Source: Eutreptiella sp. 'Long Island Sound 2002'
Taxonomy: Eukaryota; Euglenozoa; Euglenophyceae; Eutreptiales; Eutreptiaceae
Assembly (NCBI GenBank): GCA_964036045.1
Contig: CAXIWF010000168.1
Span: 62,001 to 126,000 of the forward strand
Length of the DNA stretch: 64,000 nt
Direction of reading: 5' to 3'
Shown here: positions 1 through 12,285 of the stretch, piece by piece
Numbering within the stretch: position 1 is the stretch's first letter
Layout: each line of letters starts with the position of its first letter
Translations under genes and position numbers: made by a program
Notes under the pieces: generated by a model
The model's input: the letters and a program-made list of their open reading frames with translations, nothing else
Told to the model about the DNA's origin: nothing
The model's database searches: none

Positions 1-2344
1 TCCGAGAATTTTCCGAGAATTTTCCGAGAATTTTCCGAGAATTTTCCGAGAATTCTCCGAGAATTTTCCGAGAATTTTCCGAGAATTTTCCGAGAATTTT
101 CCGAGAATTTTCCAAGAGTTTTTTCTCAATTTTCCGAGAATTTTCCGAGAGGTTTCCGAGAATTTTCCGAGAATTTTCTGGGAATTTTCCGAGAATTTTC
201 CGAGAATTTTCCGTCAATTTTCCTAGAATTTTCCGAGAATTTTCCGAGAATTTTCCGAGAATTTTCCGAGAATTTTCCGAGAAATTTCCGAGAATTTTCC
301 GAGAATTTTCCGAGAATTTTCCGAGAATTTTCCGAGAATTTTCCGAGAATTTTCCGAGAATTTTCCGAGAATTTTCCGAGAATTTTCCAAGAGTTTTTCG
401 TCAATTTTCCGAGAATTTTCCGAGAGGTTTCCGAGAATTTTCCGAGAATTTTCTGAGAATTTTCAGAGAATTTTCCGAGAATTTTCCGTCAATTTTCCTA
501 GAATTTTCCGAGAATTTTCCGTGAATTTTCCGAGAATTTTCTGAGAATTTTCTGAGAATTTTCCGAGAATTTTCCGAGAATTTTCCGAGAATTTTCCGAG
601 AATTTTCCGAGAATTTTCCAAGAATTTTCCGAGAATTTTCCGAGAATTTTCCGAGAATTTTCCGGGAATTTTCCGAGAATTTTCCGAGAATTTTCCGAGA
701 ATTTTCCGAGAATTTTCCGTCAATTTTCCCAGAATTTTCCGAGAATTTTCCCAGAATTTTCCGAGAATTTTCCGAGAATTTTCCGAGAATTTTCCGAGAA
801 TTTTCCGAGAATTTTCCGAGAATTTTCCTAGAATTTTCTGAGAATTTTCCGAGAATTTTCGGCGAATTTTCCGAGATTTTTCCGAGAATTTTCCGAGAAT
901 TTTCCGAGAATTTTCTGAGAATTTTCTGAGAATTTTCCTAGAATTTTCCGAGAATTTTCCGAGAATTTTCCGAGAATTTTCTGAGAATTTTCTGAGAATA
1001 TTCCGAGAATTTTCCGAGAATTTTCCGAGAATTTTCCGAGAATTTTCCGAGAATTTTCCGGGAATTTTCCGACAATTTTCCGAGAATTTTCCGAGAATTT
1101 TCCGAGAAATTTCCGAGAATTTTCCGAGAATTTTCCGAGAATTTTCCGAGAATTTTCCGAGAATTTTCCGAGAATTTTCGGAGAATTTTTCGAGAATTTT
1201 CCGAGAATTTTCCGTCAATTTTCCGAGAATTTTCCGAGAATTTTCCGAGAATTTTCCGAGAATTTTCCGAGAATTTTCTGAGAATTTTCCGAGAATTTTC
1301 CGAGAATTTTCCGACAACTTTCCGAGAATTTTCCGAGAATTTTCCGAGAATTTTCCGAGAATTTTCCGAGAATTTTCCGAGAATTTTCCGAGAATTTTCT
1401 GAGAATTTTCCGAGAATTTTCCATCAATTTTCCGAGAATTTTCCGAGAATTTTCCGAAAATTTTCCGAGAATTTTCCGAGAATTTTCCGAGAGGTTTCCG
1501 AGAATTTTCCGAGAATTTTCTGAGAATTTTCCGAGAATTTTCCGAGAATTTTCCGTCAATTTTCCTAGAATTTTCCGAGAATTTTCCGAGAATTTTCCGA
1601 GAATTTTCTGAGAATTTTCTGAGAATTTTCCGAGAATCTTCCGAGAATTTTCCGAGAATTTTCCGAGAATTTTCCGAGAATTTTCCGAGAATTTTCCAAG
1701 AATTTTCCGAGAATTTTCCGAGAATTTTCCGAGAATTTTCCGGGAATTTTCCGAGAATTTTCCGAGAATTTTCCGAGAATTTTCCGAGAATTTTCCGAGA
1801 ATTTTCCGTCAATTTTCCCAGAATTTTCCGAGAATTTTCCCAGAATTTTCCGAGAATTTTCCGAGAATTTTCCGAGAATTTTCCGAGAATTTTCCGAGAA
1901 TTTTCCGAGAATTTTCCGAGAATTTTCCGAGAATTTTCTGAGAATTTTCCGAGAATTTTCGGAGAATTTTCCGAGATTTTTGCGAGAATTTTCCGAGAAT
2001 TTTCCGATAATTTTCCGAGAATTTTCCGAGAATTTTCCGAGAATTTTCCGAGAATTTTCCGAGAATTTTCCGAGAATTTTCCGAGAATTTTCCGAGAACT
2101 TTCCGAGAATTTTCTGAGAATTTTCGGAGAATTTTCCGAGAATTTTCCGAGAATTTTCGGAGAATTTTTCGAGAATTTTCCGAGAATTTTCCGTCAATTT
2201 TCCGAGAATTTTCCGAGAATTTTCCGAGAATTTTCCGAGAATTTTCCGAGAATTTTCCGAGAATTTTCCGAGAATTTTCCGAGAATTTTCCGAGAATTTT
2301 CCGAGAATTTTCCGAGAATTTTCCGAGAATTTTCCGAGAATTTT
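1..2344 (+). repeat. Left domain, incomplete ~5-kb higher-order block
   Basis: Right part of a higher-order block cut by the window edge. It carries two copies of a compound marker (called J here: ccaagagtttt, then tcgtcaatttt, one normal unit, then ccgagaggttt) at 112-155 and 387-430, 25 units apart; the first has ttctcaa instead of tcgtcaa. A second marker, gtcaa followed by two cccag units (called L), lies near 720 and 1809, 99 units apart. A rare ccatcaatttt unit at 1421 recurs at 6459 in matching context, so part of this stretch (about 1.2-1.56 kb) is related to about 6.25-6.6 kb. An aattc variant at 50-55 creates one of the few GAATTC sites. All units I examined here are 11 bp. Confidence 0.85.
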
Positions 2345-2479
2345 CCAAGAGTTTTTCGTCAATTTTCCGAGAATTTTCCGAGAGGTTTCCGAGAATTTTC
2401 CGAGAATTTTCTGAGAATTTTCCGAGAATTTTCCGAGAATTTTCCGTCAATTTTCCGAGAATTTTCCGAGAATTTTCCG

Positions 2480-3180
2480 AGAATTTTCCGAGCATTTTCT
2501 GAGAATTTTCTGAGAATTTTCCGAGAATTTTCCGAGAATTTTCCGAGAATTTTCCGAGAATTTTCCGAGAATTTTCCGAGAATTTTCCAAGAATTTTCCG
2601 AGAATTTTCCGAGAATTTTCCGAGAATTTTCCGGGAATTTTCCGAGAATTTTCCGAGAATTTTCCGAGAATTTTCCGAGAATTTTCCGAGAATTTTCCGT
2701 CAATTTTCCCAGAATTTTCCGAGAATTTTCCCAGAATTTTCCGAGAATTTTCCGAGAATTTTCCGAGAATTTTCCGAGAATTTTCCGAGAATTTTCCTAG
2801 AATTTTCTGAGAATTTTCCGAGAATTTTCGGAGAATTTTCCGAGATTTTTCCGAGAATTTTCCGATAATTTTCCGATAATTTTCCGAGAATTTTCCGAGA
2901 ATTTTCCGAGAATTTTCCGAGAATTTGCCGAGAATTTTCCGAGAATTTTCCGAGAATTTTCCGAGAATTTTCCGAGAATTTTCCGAGAACTTTCCGAGAA
3001 TTTTCTCAGAATTTTCGGAGAATTTTCCGAGAATTTTCCGAGAATTTTCGGAGAATTTTTCGAGAATTTTCCGAGAATTTTCCGTCAATTTTCCGAGAAT
3101 TTTCCGAGAATTTTCCGAGAATTTTCCGAGAATTTTCCGAGAATTTTCCGAGAATTTTCCGAGAATTTTCCGAGAATTTT
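2480..3180 (+). repeat. 715-bp tandem duplication, copy 1
   Basis: Shared, ordered variants place this copy exactly 715 bp (65 units) before the next: gagcat at 2490, gtcaa plus cccag at 2701, tttgccgag at 2924, and gtcaa at 3085. The left breakpoint lies between about 2448, where a gtcaa unit has no partner, and 2490. Edges are approximate because unbroken canonical units flank the markers. Confidence 0.85.
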
Positions 3181-3895
3181 CCGAGAATTTTCCGAGAATT
3201 TTCCGAGCATTTTCTGAGAATTTTCTGAGAATTTTCCGAGAATTTTCCGAGAATTTTCCGAGAATTTTCCGAGAATTTTCCGAGAATTTTCCGAGAATTT
3301 TCCAAGAATTTTCCGAGAATTTTCCGAGAATTTTCCGAGAATTTTCCGGGAATTTTCCGAGAATTTTCCGAGAATTTTCCGAGAATTTTCCGAGAATTTT
3401 CCGAGAATTTTCCGTCAATTTTCCCAGAATTTTCCGAGAATTTTCCCAGAATTTTCCGAGAATTTTCCGAGAATTTTCCGAGAATTTTCCGAGAATTTTC
3501 CGAGAATTTTCCTAGAATTTTCTGAGAATTTTCCGAGAATTTTCGGAGAATTTTCCGAGATTTTTCCGAGAATTTTCCGATAATTTTCCGATAATTTTCC
3601 GAGAATTTTCCGAGAATTTTCCGAGAATTTTCCGAGAATTTGCCGAGAATTTTCCGAGAATTTTCCGAGAATTTTCCGAGAATTTTCCGAGAATTTTCCG
3701 AGAACTTTCCGAGAATTTTCTCAGAATTTTCGGAGAATTTTCCGAGAATTTTCCGAGAATTTTCGGAGAATTTTTCGAGAATTTTCCGAGAATTTTCCGT
3801 CAATTTTCCGAGAATTTTCCGAGAATTTTCCGAGAATTTTCCGAGAATTTTCCGAGAATTTTCCGAGAATTTTCCGAGAATTTTCCGAGAATTTT
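3181..3895 (+). repeat. 715-bp tandem duplication, copy 2
   Basis: Repeats the marker order of copy 1: gagcat at 3205, gtcaa plus cccag at 3416, tttgccgag at 3639 and gtcaa at 3800. The variants compared agree, which suggests a recent event by unequal exchange in register. Confidence 0.85.
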
Positions 3896-6800
3896 CCGAG
3901 AATTTTCCGAGAATTTTCCGAGAGTTTTTCGTCAATTTTCCGAGAATTTTCCGAGAATTTTCCGAGAATTTTCCGAGAATTTTCCGAGAATTTTCCGAGA
4001 ATTTTCCGAGAATTTTCCGAGAATTTTCTGAGAATTTTCTGAGAATTTTCCGAGAATTTTCCGAGAATTTTCCGAGAATTTTCCGTCAATTTTCCGAGAA
4101 TTTTCCGAGAATTTTCCGAGAATTTTCCGAGAATTTTCCGAGAATTTTCCGAGAATTTTCCGAGAATTTTCCGAGAATTTTCCGAGAATTTTCCGAGAAT
4201 TTTCCGAGAATTTTCCGAGAATTTTCCGGGAATTTTCCGAGAATTTTCCGAGAATTTTCCGAGAATTTTCCGAGAATTTTCCGAGAATTTTCCGAGAATT
4301 TTCCAAGAATTTTCCGAGAATTTTCCGAGAATTTTCCGAGAATTTTCCGAGAATTTTCCGAGAATTTTCCGAGAATTTTCCGAGAATTTTCCGAGAATTT
4401 TCCGAGAATTTTCCGAGAATTTTCCGTCAATTTTCCGAGAATTTTCCGAGAATTTTCCGAGAATTTTCCGAGAATTTTCCGAGAATTTTCCGAGAATTTT
4501 CCGAGAATTTTCCGAGAATTTTCCGAGAATTTTCCGAGAATTTTCCGAGAATTTTCCAAGAGTTTTTCGTCAATTTTCCGAGAATTTTCCGAGAGGTTTC
4601 CGAGAATTTTCCGAGAATTTTCTGAGAATTTTCCGAGAATTTTCCGAGAATTTTCCGTCAATTTTCCTAGAATTTTCCGAGAATTTTCCGAGAATTTTCC
4701 GAGAATTTTCCGAGAATTTTCCGAGAATTTTCCGAGAATTTTCCGAGAATTTTCCGAGAATTTTCCGAGAATTTTCCGAGAATTTTCCGAGAATTTTCCG
4801 AGAATTTTCCGAGAATTTTCCGAGAATTTTCTGAGAATTTTCCGAGAGGTTTCCGAGAATTTTCCGAGAATTTTCCGAGAGGTTTCCGAGAATTTTCCGA
4901 GAATTTTCTGAGAATTTTCCGAGAATTTTCCGAGAATTTTCCGTCAATTTTCCTAGAATTTTCCGAGAATTTTCCGAGAATTTTCCGAGAATTTTCTGAG
5001 AATTTTCTGAGAATTTTCCGAGAATTTTCCGAGAATTTTCCGAGAATTTTCCGAGAATTTTCCGAGAATTTTCCAAGAATTTTCCGAGAATTTTCCGAGA
5101 ATTTTCCGAGAATTTTCCGGGAATTTTCCGAGAATTTTCCGAGAATTTTCCGAGAATTTTCCGAGAATTTTCCGAGAAATTTCTGTCAATTTTCCCAGAA
5201 TTTTCCGAGCATTTTCCCAGAATTTTCCGAGAATTTTCCGAGAATTTTCCGAGAATTTTCCGAGAATTTTCCGAGAATTTTCCGAGAATTTTCCTAGAAT
5301 TTTCTGAGAATTTTCCGAGAATTTTCGGAGAATTTTCCGAGATTTTTCCGAGAATTTTCCGATAATTTTCCGATAATTTTCCGAGAATTTTCCGAGAATT
5401 TTCCGAAAATCTTCCGAGAATTTTCCGAGAATTTTCCGAGAATTTTCCGAGAATTTTCCGAGAATTTTCCGAGAATTTTCCGAGAACTTTCCGAGAATTT
5501 TCTGAGAATTTTCAGAGAATTTTCCGAGAATTTTCCGAGAATTTTCGGAGAATTTTTCGAGAATTTTCCGAGAATTTTCCGTCAATTTTCCGAGAATTTT
5601 CCGAGAATTTTCCGAGAATTTTCCGAGAATTTTCCGAGAATTTTCCGAGAATTTTCCGAGAATTTTCCGAGAATTTTCCGAGAATTTTCCGAGAATTTTC
5701 CGAGAATTTTCCGAGAATTTTCCGAGAATTTTCCGAGAATTTTCCGAGAATTTTCCGAGAATTTTCCGAGAATTTTCCGAGAATTTTCCGTCAATTTTCC
5801 GAGAATTTTCCGAGAATTTTCCGAGAATTTTCCGAGAATTTTCTGAGAATTTTCTGAGAATTTTCCGAGAATTTTCCGAGAATTTTCCGAGAATTTTCCG
5901 AGAATTTTCCGTCAATTTTCCGAGAATTTTCCGAGAATTTTCCGAGAATTTTCCGAGAATTTTCCGAGAATTTTCCGAGAATTTTCCGAGAATTTTCCGA
6001 GAATTTTCCGAGAATTTTCCGAGAATTTTCCGAGAATTTTCCGAGAATTTTCCGAGAATTTTCCGGGAATTTTCCGAGAATTTTCCGAGAATTTTCCGAG
6101 AATTTTCCGAGAATTTTCCGAGAATTTTCCGAGAATTTTCCAAGAATTTTCCGAGAATTTTCCGAGAATTTTCCGAGAATTTTCCGAGAATTTTCCGAGA
6201 ATTTTCCGAGAATTTTCCGAGAATTTTCGGAGAATTTTTCGAGAATTTTCCGAGAATTTTCCGTCAATTTTCCGAGAATTTTCCGAGAATTTTCCGAGAA
6301 TTTTCCGAGAATTTTCCGAGAATTTTCCGAGAATTTTCCGAGAATTTTCCGAGAATTTTCCGAGAATTTTCCGAGATTTTTCCGAGAATTTTCCGAGAAT
6401 TTTCCGAGAATTTTCCGAGAATTTTCCGAGAATTTTCTGAGAATTTTCCGAGAATTTTCCATCAATTTTCCGAGAATTTTCCGAGAATTTTCCGAAAATT
6501 TTCCGAGAATTTTCCGAGAATTTTCCGAGAGGTTTCCGAGAATTTTCCGAGAATTTTCTGAGAATTTTCCGAGAATTTTCCGAGAATTTTCCGTCAATTT
6601 TCCTAGAATTTTCCGAGAATTTTCCGAGAATTTTCCGAGAATTTTCTGAGAATTTTCTGAGAATTTTCCGAGAATTTTCTGAGAATTTTCCGAGAATTTT
6701 CCGAGAATTTTCCGAGAATTTTCCGAGAATTTTCCAAGAATTTTCCGAGAATTTTCCGAGAATTTTCCGAGAATTTTCCGGGAATTTTCCGAGAATTTTC

Positions 6801-7349
6801 CGAGAATTTTCCGAGAATTTTCCGAGAATTTTCCGAGAATTTTCCGTCAATTTTCCCAGAATTTTCCGAGAATTTTCCCAGAATTTTCCCAGAATTTTCC
6901 GAGAATTTTCCGAGAATTTTCCGAGAATTTTCCGAGAATTTTCCGAGAATTTTCCGAGAATTTTCTGAGAATTTTCCGAGAATTTTCGGAGAATTTTCCG
7001 AGATTTTTCCGAGAATTTTCCGAGAATTTTCCGATAATTTTCCGAGAATTTTCCGAGAATTTTCCGAGAATTTTCCGAGAATTTTCCGAGAATTTTCCGA
7101 GAATTTTCCGAGAATTTTCCGAGAATTTTCCGAGAACTTTCCGAGAATTTTCTGAGAATTTTCGGAGAATTTTCCGAGAATTTTCCGAGAATTTTCGGAG
7201 AATTTTTCGAGAATTTTCCGAGAATTTTCCGTCAATTTTCCGAGAATTTTCCGAGAATTTTCCGAGAATTTTCCGAGAATTTTCCGAGAATTTTCCGAGA
7301 ATTTTCCGAGAATTTTCCGAGAATTTTCCGAGAATTTTCCGAGAATTTT

Positions 7350-7359
7350 CCGAGAATTT
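7350..7359 (+). repeat. 10-bp unit immediately before a J marker
   Basis: ccgagaattt, one T short, directly precedes ccaacag. It accounts for the 5,015-bp length of the preceding block. Confidence 0.9.
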
Positions 7360-10300
7360 CCAACAGTTTTTCGTCAATTTTCCGAGAATTTTCCGAGAGG
7401 TTTCCGAGAATTTTCCGAGAATTTTCTGAGAATTTTCCGAGAATTTTCCGAGAATTTTCCGTCAATTTTCCTAGAATTTTCCGAGAATTTTCCGAGAATT
7501 TTCCGAGAATTTTCTGAGAATTTTCTGAGAATTTTCCGAGAATTTTCCGAGAATTTTCCGAGAATTTTCCGAGAATTTTCCGAGAATTTTCCGAGAATTT
7601 TCCAAGAATTTTCCGAGAATTTTCCGAGAATTTTCCGGGAATTTTCCGAGAATTTTCCGAGAATTTTCCGAGAATTTTCCGAGAATTTTCCGAGAATTTT
7701 CCGTCAATTTTCCCAGAATTTTCCGAGAATTTTCCCAGAATTGTCCGAGAATTTTCCGAGAATTTTCCGAGAATTTTCCGAGAATTTTCCGAGAATTTTC
7801 CTAGAATTTTCTGAGAATTTTCCGAGAATTTTCGGAGAATTTTCCGAGATTTTTCCGAGAATTTTCCGATAATTTTCCGATAATTTTCCGAGAATTTTCC
7901 GAGAATTTTCCGAGAATTTTCCGAGAATTTTCCGAGAATTTTCCGAGAATTTTCCGAGAATTTTCCGAGAATTTTCCGAGAATTTTCCGAGAACTTTCCG
8001 AGAATTTTCTGAGAATTTTCGGAGAATTTTCCGAGAATTTTCCGAGAATTTTCGGAGAATTTTTCGAGAATTTTCCGAGAATTTTCCGTCAATTTTCCGA
8101 GAATTTTCCGAGAATTTTCCGAGAATTTTCCGAGAATTTTCGGAGAATTTTCCGAGAATTTTCCGAGAATTTTCCCAGAATTTTCCGAGAATTTTCCGAG
8201 AATTTTCCGAGAGTTTTTCGTCAATTTTCCGAGAATTTTCCGAGAATTTTCCGAGAATTTTCCGAGAATTTTCCGAGAATTTTCCGAGAATTTTCCGAGA
8301 ATTTTCCGAGAATTTTCCGAGAATTTTCCGTCAATTTTCCGAGAATTTTCCGAGAATTTTCCGAGAATTTTCTGAGAATTTTCTGAGAATTTTCCGAGAA
8401 TTTTCCGAGAATTTTCCGAGAATTTTCCGAGAATTTTCCGTCAATTTTCCGAGAATTTTCCGAGAATTTTCCGAGAATTTTCCGAGAATTTTCCGAGAAT
8501 TTTCCGAGAATTTTCCCAGAATTTTCCGAGAATTTTCCGAGAATTTTCCGAGAATTTTCCGAGAATTTTCCGAGAATTTTCCGGGAATTTTCCGAGAATT
8601 TTCCGAGAATTTTCCGAGAATTTTTCAAGAATTTTCCGAGAATTTTCCGAGAATTTTCCGAGAATTTTCCGAGAATTTTCCGAGAATTTTCCGAGAATTT
8701 TCCGAGAATTTTCCGAGAATTTTCCGAGAATTTTCCGAGAATTTTCCGTCAATTTTCCGAGAATTTTCCGAGAATTTTCCGAGAATTTTCCGAGAATTTT
8801 CCGAGAATTTTCCGAGAATTTTCCGAGAATTTTCCGAGAATTTTCCGAGAATTTTCCGAGAATTTTCCGAGAATTTTCCGAGAATTTTCCGAGAATTTTC
8901 CAAGAGTTTTTCGTCAATTTTCCGAGAATTTTCGGAGAGGTTTCCGAGAATTTTCCGAGAATTTTCTGAGAATTTTCCGAGAATTTTCCGAGAATTTTCC
9001 GTCAATTTTCCTAGAATTTTCCGAGAATTTTCCGAGAATTTTCCGAGAATTTTCCGAGAATTTTCCGAGAATTTTCCGAGAATTTTCCGAGAATTTTCCG
9101 AGAATTTTCCGAGAATTTTCCGAGAATTTTCCGAGAATTTTCCGAGAATTTCCCAAGAGTTTTTCGTCAATTTTCCGAGAATTTTCCGAGAGGTTTCGGA
9201 GAATTTTCCGAGAATTTTCTGAGAATTTTCCGAGAATTTTCCGAGAATTTTCCGAGAATTTTCTGAGAATTTTCTGAGAATTTTCCGAGAATTTTCCGAG
9301 AATTTTCCGAGAATTTTCCGAGAATTTTCCGAGAATTTTCCAAGAATTTTCCGAGAATTTTCCGAGAATTTTCCGAGAATTTTCCGGGAATTTTCCGAGA
9401 ATTTTCCGAGAATTTTCCGAGAATTTTCCGAGAATTTTCCGAGAATTTTCCGTCAATTTTCCCAGAATTTTCCGAGAATTTTCCCAGAATTTTCCGAGAA
9501 TTTTCCGAGAATTTTCCGAGAATTTTCCGAGAATTTTCCGAGAATTTTCCGAGAATTTTCCTAGAATTTTCTGAGAATTTTCCGAGAATTTTCGGAGAAT
9601 TTTCCCAGATTTTTCCGAGAATTTTCCGATAATTTTCCGATAATTTTCCGAGAATTTTCCGAGAATTTTCCGAAAATCTTCCGAGAATTTTCCGAGAATT
9701 TTCCGAGAATTTTCCGAGAATTTTCCGAGAATTTTCCGAGAATTTTCCGAGAACTTTCCGAGAATTTTCTGAGAATTTTCGGAGAATTTTCCGAGAATTT
9801 TCCGAGAATTTTCGGAGAATTTTTCGAGAATTTTCCGAGAATTTTCCGTCAATTTTCCGAGAATTTTCCGAGAATTTTCCGAGAATTTTCCGAGATTTTT
9901 CCGAGAATTTTCCGAGAATTTTCCGAGAATTTTCCGAGAATTTTCCGAGAATTTTCCGAGAATTTTCCGAGAGTTTTTCGTCAATTTTCCGAGAATTTTC
10001 CGAGAATTTTCCGAGAATTTTCCGAGAATTTTCCGAGAATTTTCCGAGAATTTTCCGAGAATTTTCCGAGAATTTTCCGTCAATTTTCCGAGAATTTTCC
10101 GAGAATTTTCCGAGAATTTTCCGAGAATTTTCTGAGAATTTTCTGAGAATTTTCCGAGAATTTTCCGAGAATTTTCCGAGAATTTTCCGAGAATTTTCCG
10201 AGAATTTTCCGAGAATTTTCCGAGAATTTTCCGAGAATTTTCCGAGAATTTTCCGAGAATTTTCCGAGAATTTTCCGAGAATTTTCCGAGAATTTTCCGG

Positions 10301-10813
10301 GAATTTTCCGAGAATTTTCCGAGAATTTTCCGAGAATTTTCCGAGAATTTTCCGAGAATTTTCCGAGAATTTTCCAAGAATTTTCCGAGAATTTTCCGAG
10401 AATTTTCCGAGAATTTTCCGAGAATTTTCCGAGAATTTTCCGAGATTTTTCCGAGAATTTTCCGAGAATTTTCCGTCAATTTTCCGAGAATTTTCCGAGA
10501 ATTTTCCGAGAATTTTCCGAGAATTTTCCGAGAATTTTCCGAGAATTTTCCGAGAATTTTCCGAGAATTTTCCGAGAATTTTCCGAGAATTTTCTGAGAA
10601 TTTTCCGAGAATTTTCCGAGAATTTTCCGAGATTTTTCCGAGAATTTTCCGAGAATTTTCCGATAATTTTCCGAGAATTTTCCGAGAATTTTCCGAGAAT
10701 TTTCCGAGAATTTTCCAAGAATTTTCCGGGAATTTTCCGAGAATTTTCCGAGAACTTTCCGAGAATTTTCTGAGAATTTTCCGAGAATTTTCCGAGAATT
10801 TTCTGAGAATTTT

Positions 10814-10834
10814 CCGAGAATTATCCGAGAATTT
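10814..10834 (+). repeat. K marker 1 (attat unit plus 10-bp unit)
   Basis: ccgagaattat followed by ccgagaattt. First K in the window; next at +1,220 bp and homologous partner at 16125 (+5,311). Confidence 0.95.
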
Positions 10835-12033
10835 CCGAGAATTTTCTGAGAATTTTCCGAGAATTTTCCGACAATTTTCCGAGAATTTTCCGAGAATTTT
10901 CCGAGAATTTTCTGAGAATTTTCCGAGAATTTTCCGAGAATTTTGCGAGAATTTTCCGAGAATTTTCCGAGAATTTTCCGAAAATTTTCCGAGAATTTTC
11001 CGAGAATTTTCCGAGAATTTTCCGAGAATTTTCTGAGAATTTTCCGAGAATTTTCCGTCAATTTTCCGAGAATTTTCCGAGAATTTTCCGAAAATTTTCC
11101 GAGAATTTTCCGAGAATTTTCCGAGAATTTTCCGAGAATTTTCCGAGAATTTTCCGAGAATTTTCCGAGAATTTTCCGAGAATTTTCCGAGAATTTTCCG
11201 AGAGTTTTTCGTCAATTTTCCGAGAATTTTCCGAGAATTTTCCGAGAATTTTCCGAGAATTTTCCGAGAATTTTCCGAGAATTTTCCGAGAATTTTCCGA
11301 GAATTTTCCGTCAATTTTCCGAGAATTTTCCGAGAATTTTCCGAGAATTTTCCGAGAATTTTCCGAGAATTTTCCGTCAATTTTCCGAGAATTTTCCGAG
11401 AATTTTCCGAGAATTTTCCGAGAATTTTCCGAGAATTTTCCGAGAATTTTCCGAGAATTTTCCGAGAATTTTCCGAGAATTTTCCGAGAATTTTCCGAGA
11501 ATTTTCCGAGAATTTTCCGGGAATTTTCCGAGAATTTTCCGGGAATTTTCCGAGAATTTTCCGAGAATTTTCCGAGAATTTTCCGAGAATTTTCCAAGAA
11601 TTTTCCGAGAATTTTCCGAGAATTTTCCGAGAATTTTCCGAGAATTTTCCGAGAATTTTCCGAGATTTTTCCGAGAATTTTCCGAGAATTTTCCGTCAAT
11701 TTTCCGAGAATTTTCCGAGAATTTTCCGAGAATTTTCCGAGAATTTTCCGAGAATTTTCCGAGAATTTTCCGAGAATTTTCCGAGAATTTTCCGAGAATT
11801 TTCCGAGAATTTTCTGAGAATTTTCCGAGAATTTTCCGAGAATTTTCCGAGATTTTTCCGAGAATTTTCCGAGAATTTTCCGATAATTTTCCGAGAATTT
11901 TCCGAGAATTTTCCGAGAATTTTCCGAGATTTTTCCAAGAATTTTCCGAGAATTTTCCGAGAATTTTCCGAGAACTTTCCGAGAATTTTCTGAGAATTTT
12001 CCGAGAATTTTCCGAGAATTTTCTGAGAATTTT

Positions 12034-12054
12034 CCGAGAATTATCCGAGAATTT
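12034..12054 (+). repeat. K marker 2
   Basis: Second of the doublet in block A2; homologous partner at 17400 (+5,366). Confidence 0.95.
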
Positions 12055-12285
12055 CCGAGAATTTTCTGAGAATTTTCCGAGAATTTTCCGAGAATTTTCC
12101 GAGAATTTTCCGAGAATTTTCCGAGAATTTTCTGAGAATTTTCCGAGAATTTTCCGAGAATTTTCCGAGAATTTTCCGAGAATTTTCCGAGAATTTTCCG
12201 AGAATTTTCCGAGAATTTTCCGAGAATTTTCCGAGAATTTTCCGAGAATTTTCCGAGAATTTTCCGAGAATTTTCCGAGAATTTT

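Larger units (their letters stand above)
2345..7359 (+). repeat. ~5-kb higher-order block A1 (456 units)
   Basis: Bounded by J markers at 2345-2388 and 7360. Markers inside its left part recur about 5,004 bp later: L near 2699 and 7703, ccgggaatttt near 2632 and 7635, and a ccgat-ccgat pair at 2862 and 7866. Another J lies at 4556-4599, and paired ccgagaggttt units without the rest of J lie at about 4845-4885. L copies lie near 2699, 3415, 5187 and 6846. The 10-bp unit at 7350-7359 explains why the length is 5,015 rather than 5,016. The attat-containing K marker described for later blocks is absent here. A 715-bp internal duplication makes this block longer than a simple copy of the next one. 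Confidence 0.8.
7360..12285 (+). repeat. ~5-kb higher-order block A2 (448 units)
   Basis: Begins with a J marker whose first unit is ccaacag (7360-7403) and ends before the J at 12286. It carries J at 8900-8943 and 9153-9196, each with its own substitution (cggagaggttt in one, ggtttcgg in the other), and a gagtttttcgtcaa variant at 8211, 9971 and 11202. The first K markers of the window (ccgagaattat followed by a 10-bp ccgagaattt) are at 10814-10834 and 12034-12054, 1,220 bp apart. Length 4,926 equals 448 units less the two K losses. It is collinear with the next block: a unit beginning tcaagaa at 8625 recurs at 13551, and gtcaa at 8331 recurs at 13257, both offset 4,926. Confidence 0.9.

Noticed and set aside
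2925-4911. Plus-strand repetitive proteins (ENFPRIFREFS cycle) as a possible structural or secreted repeat protein
   Set aside because: No signal peptide, no non-repetitive domain, no ATG start and no codon-position bias; the peptide is fixed by the DNA period.
10814-10834. The 10-bp units as sequencing homopolymer errors
   Set aside because: The loss is always coupled to the attat unit in 17 places and inherited through duplications, so it is genuine; isolated one-base losses at 23425 and 24898 could still be errors.
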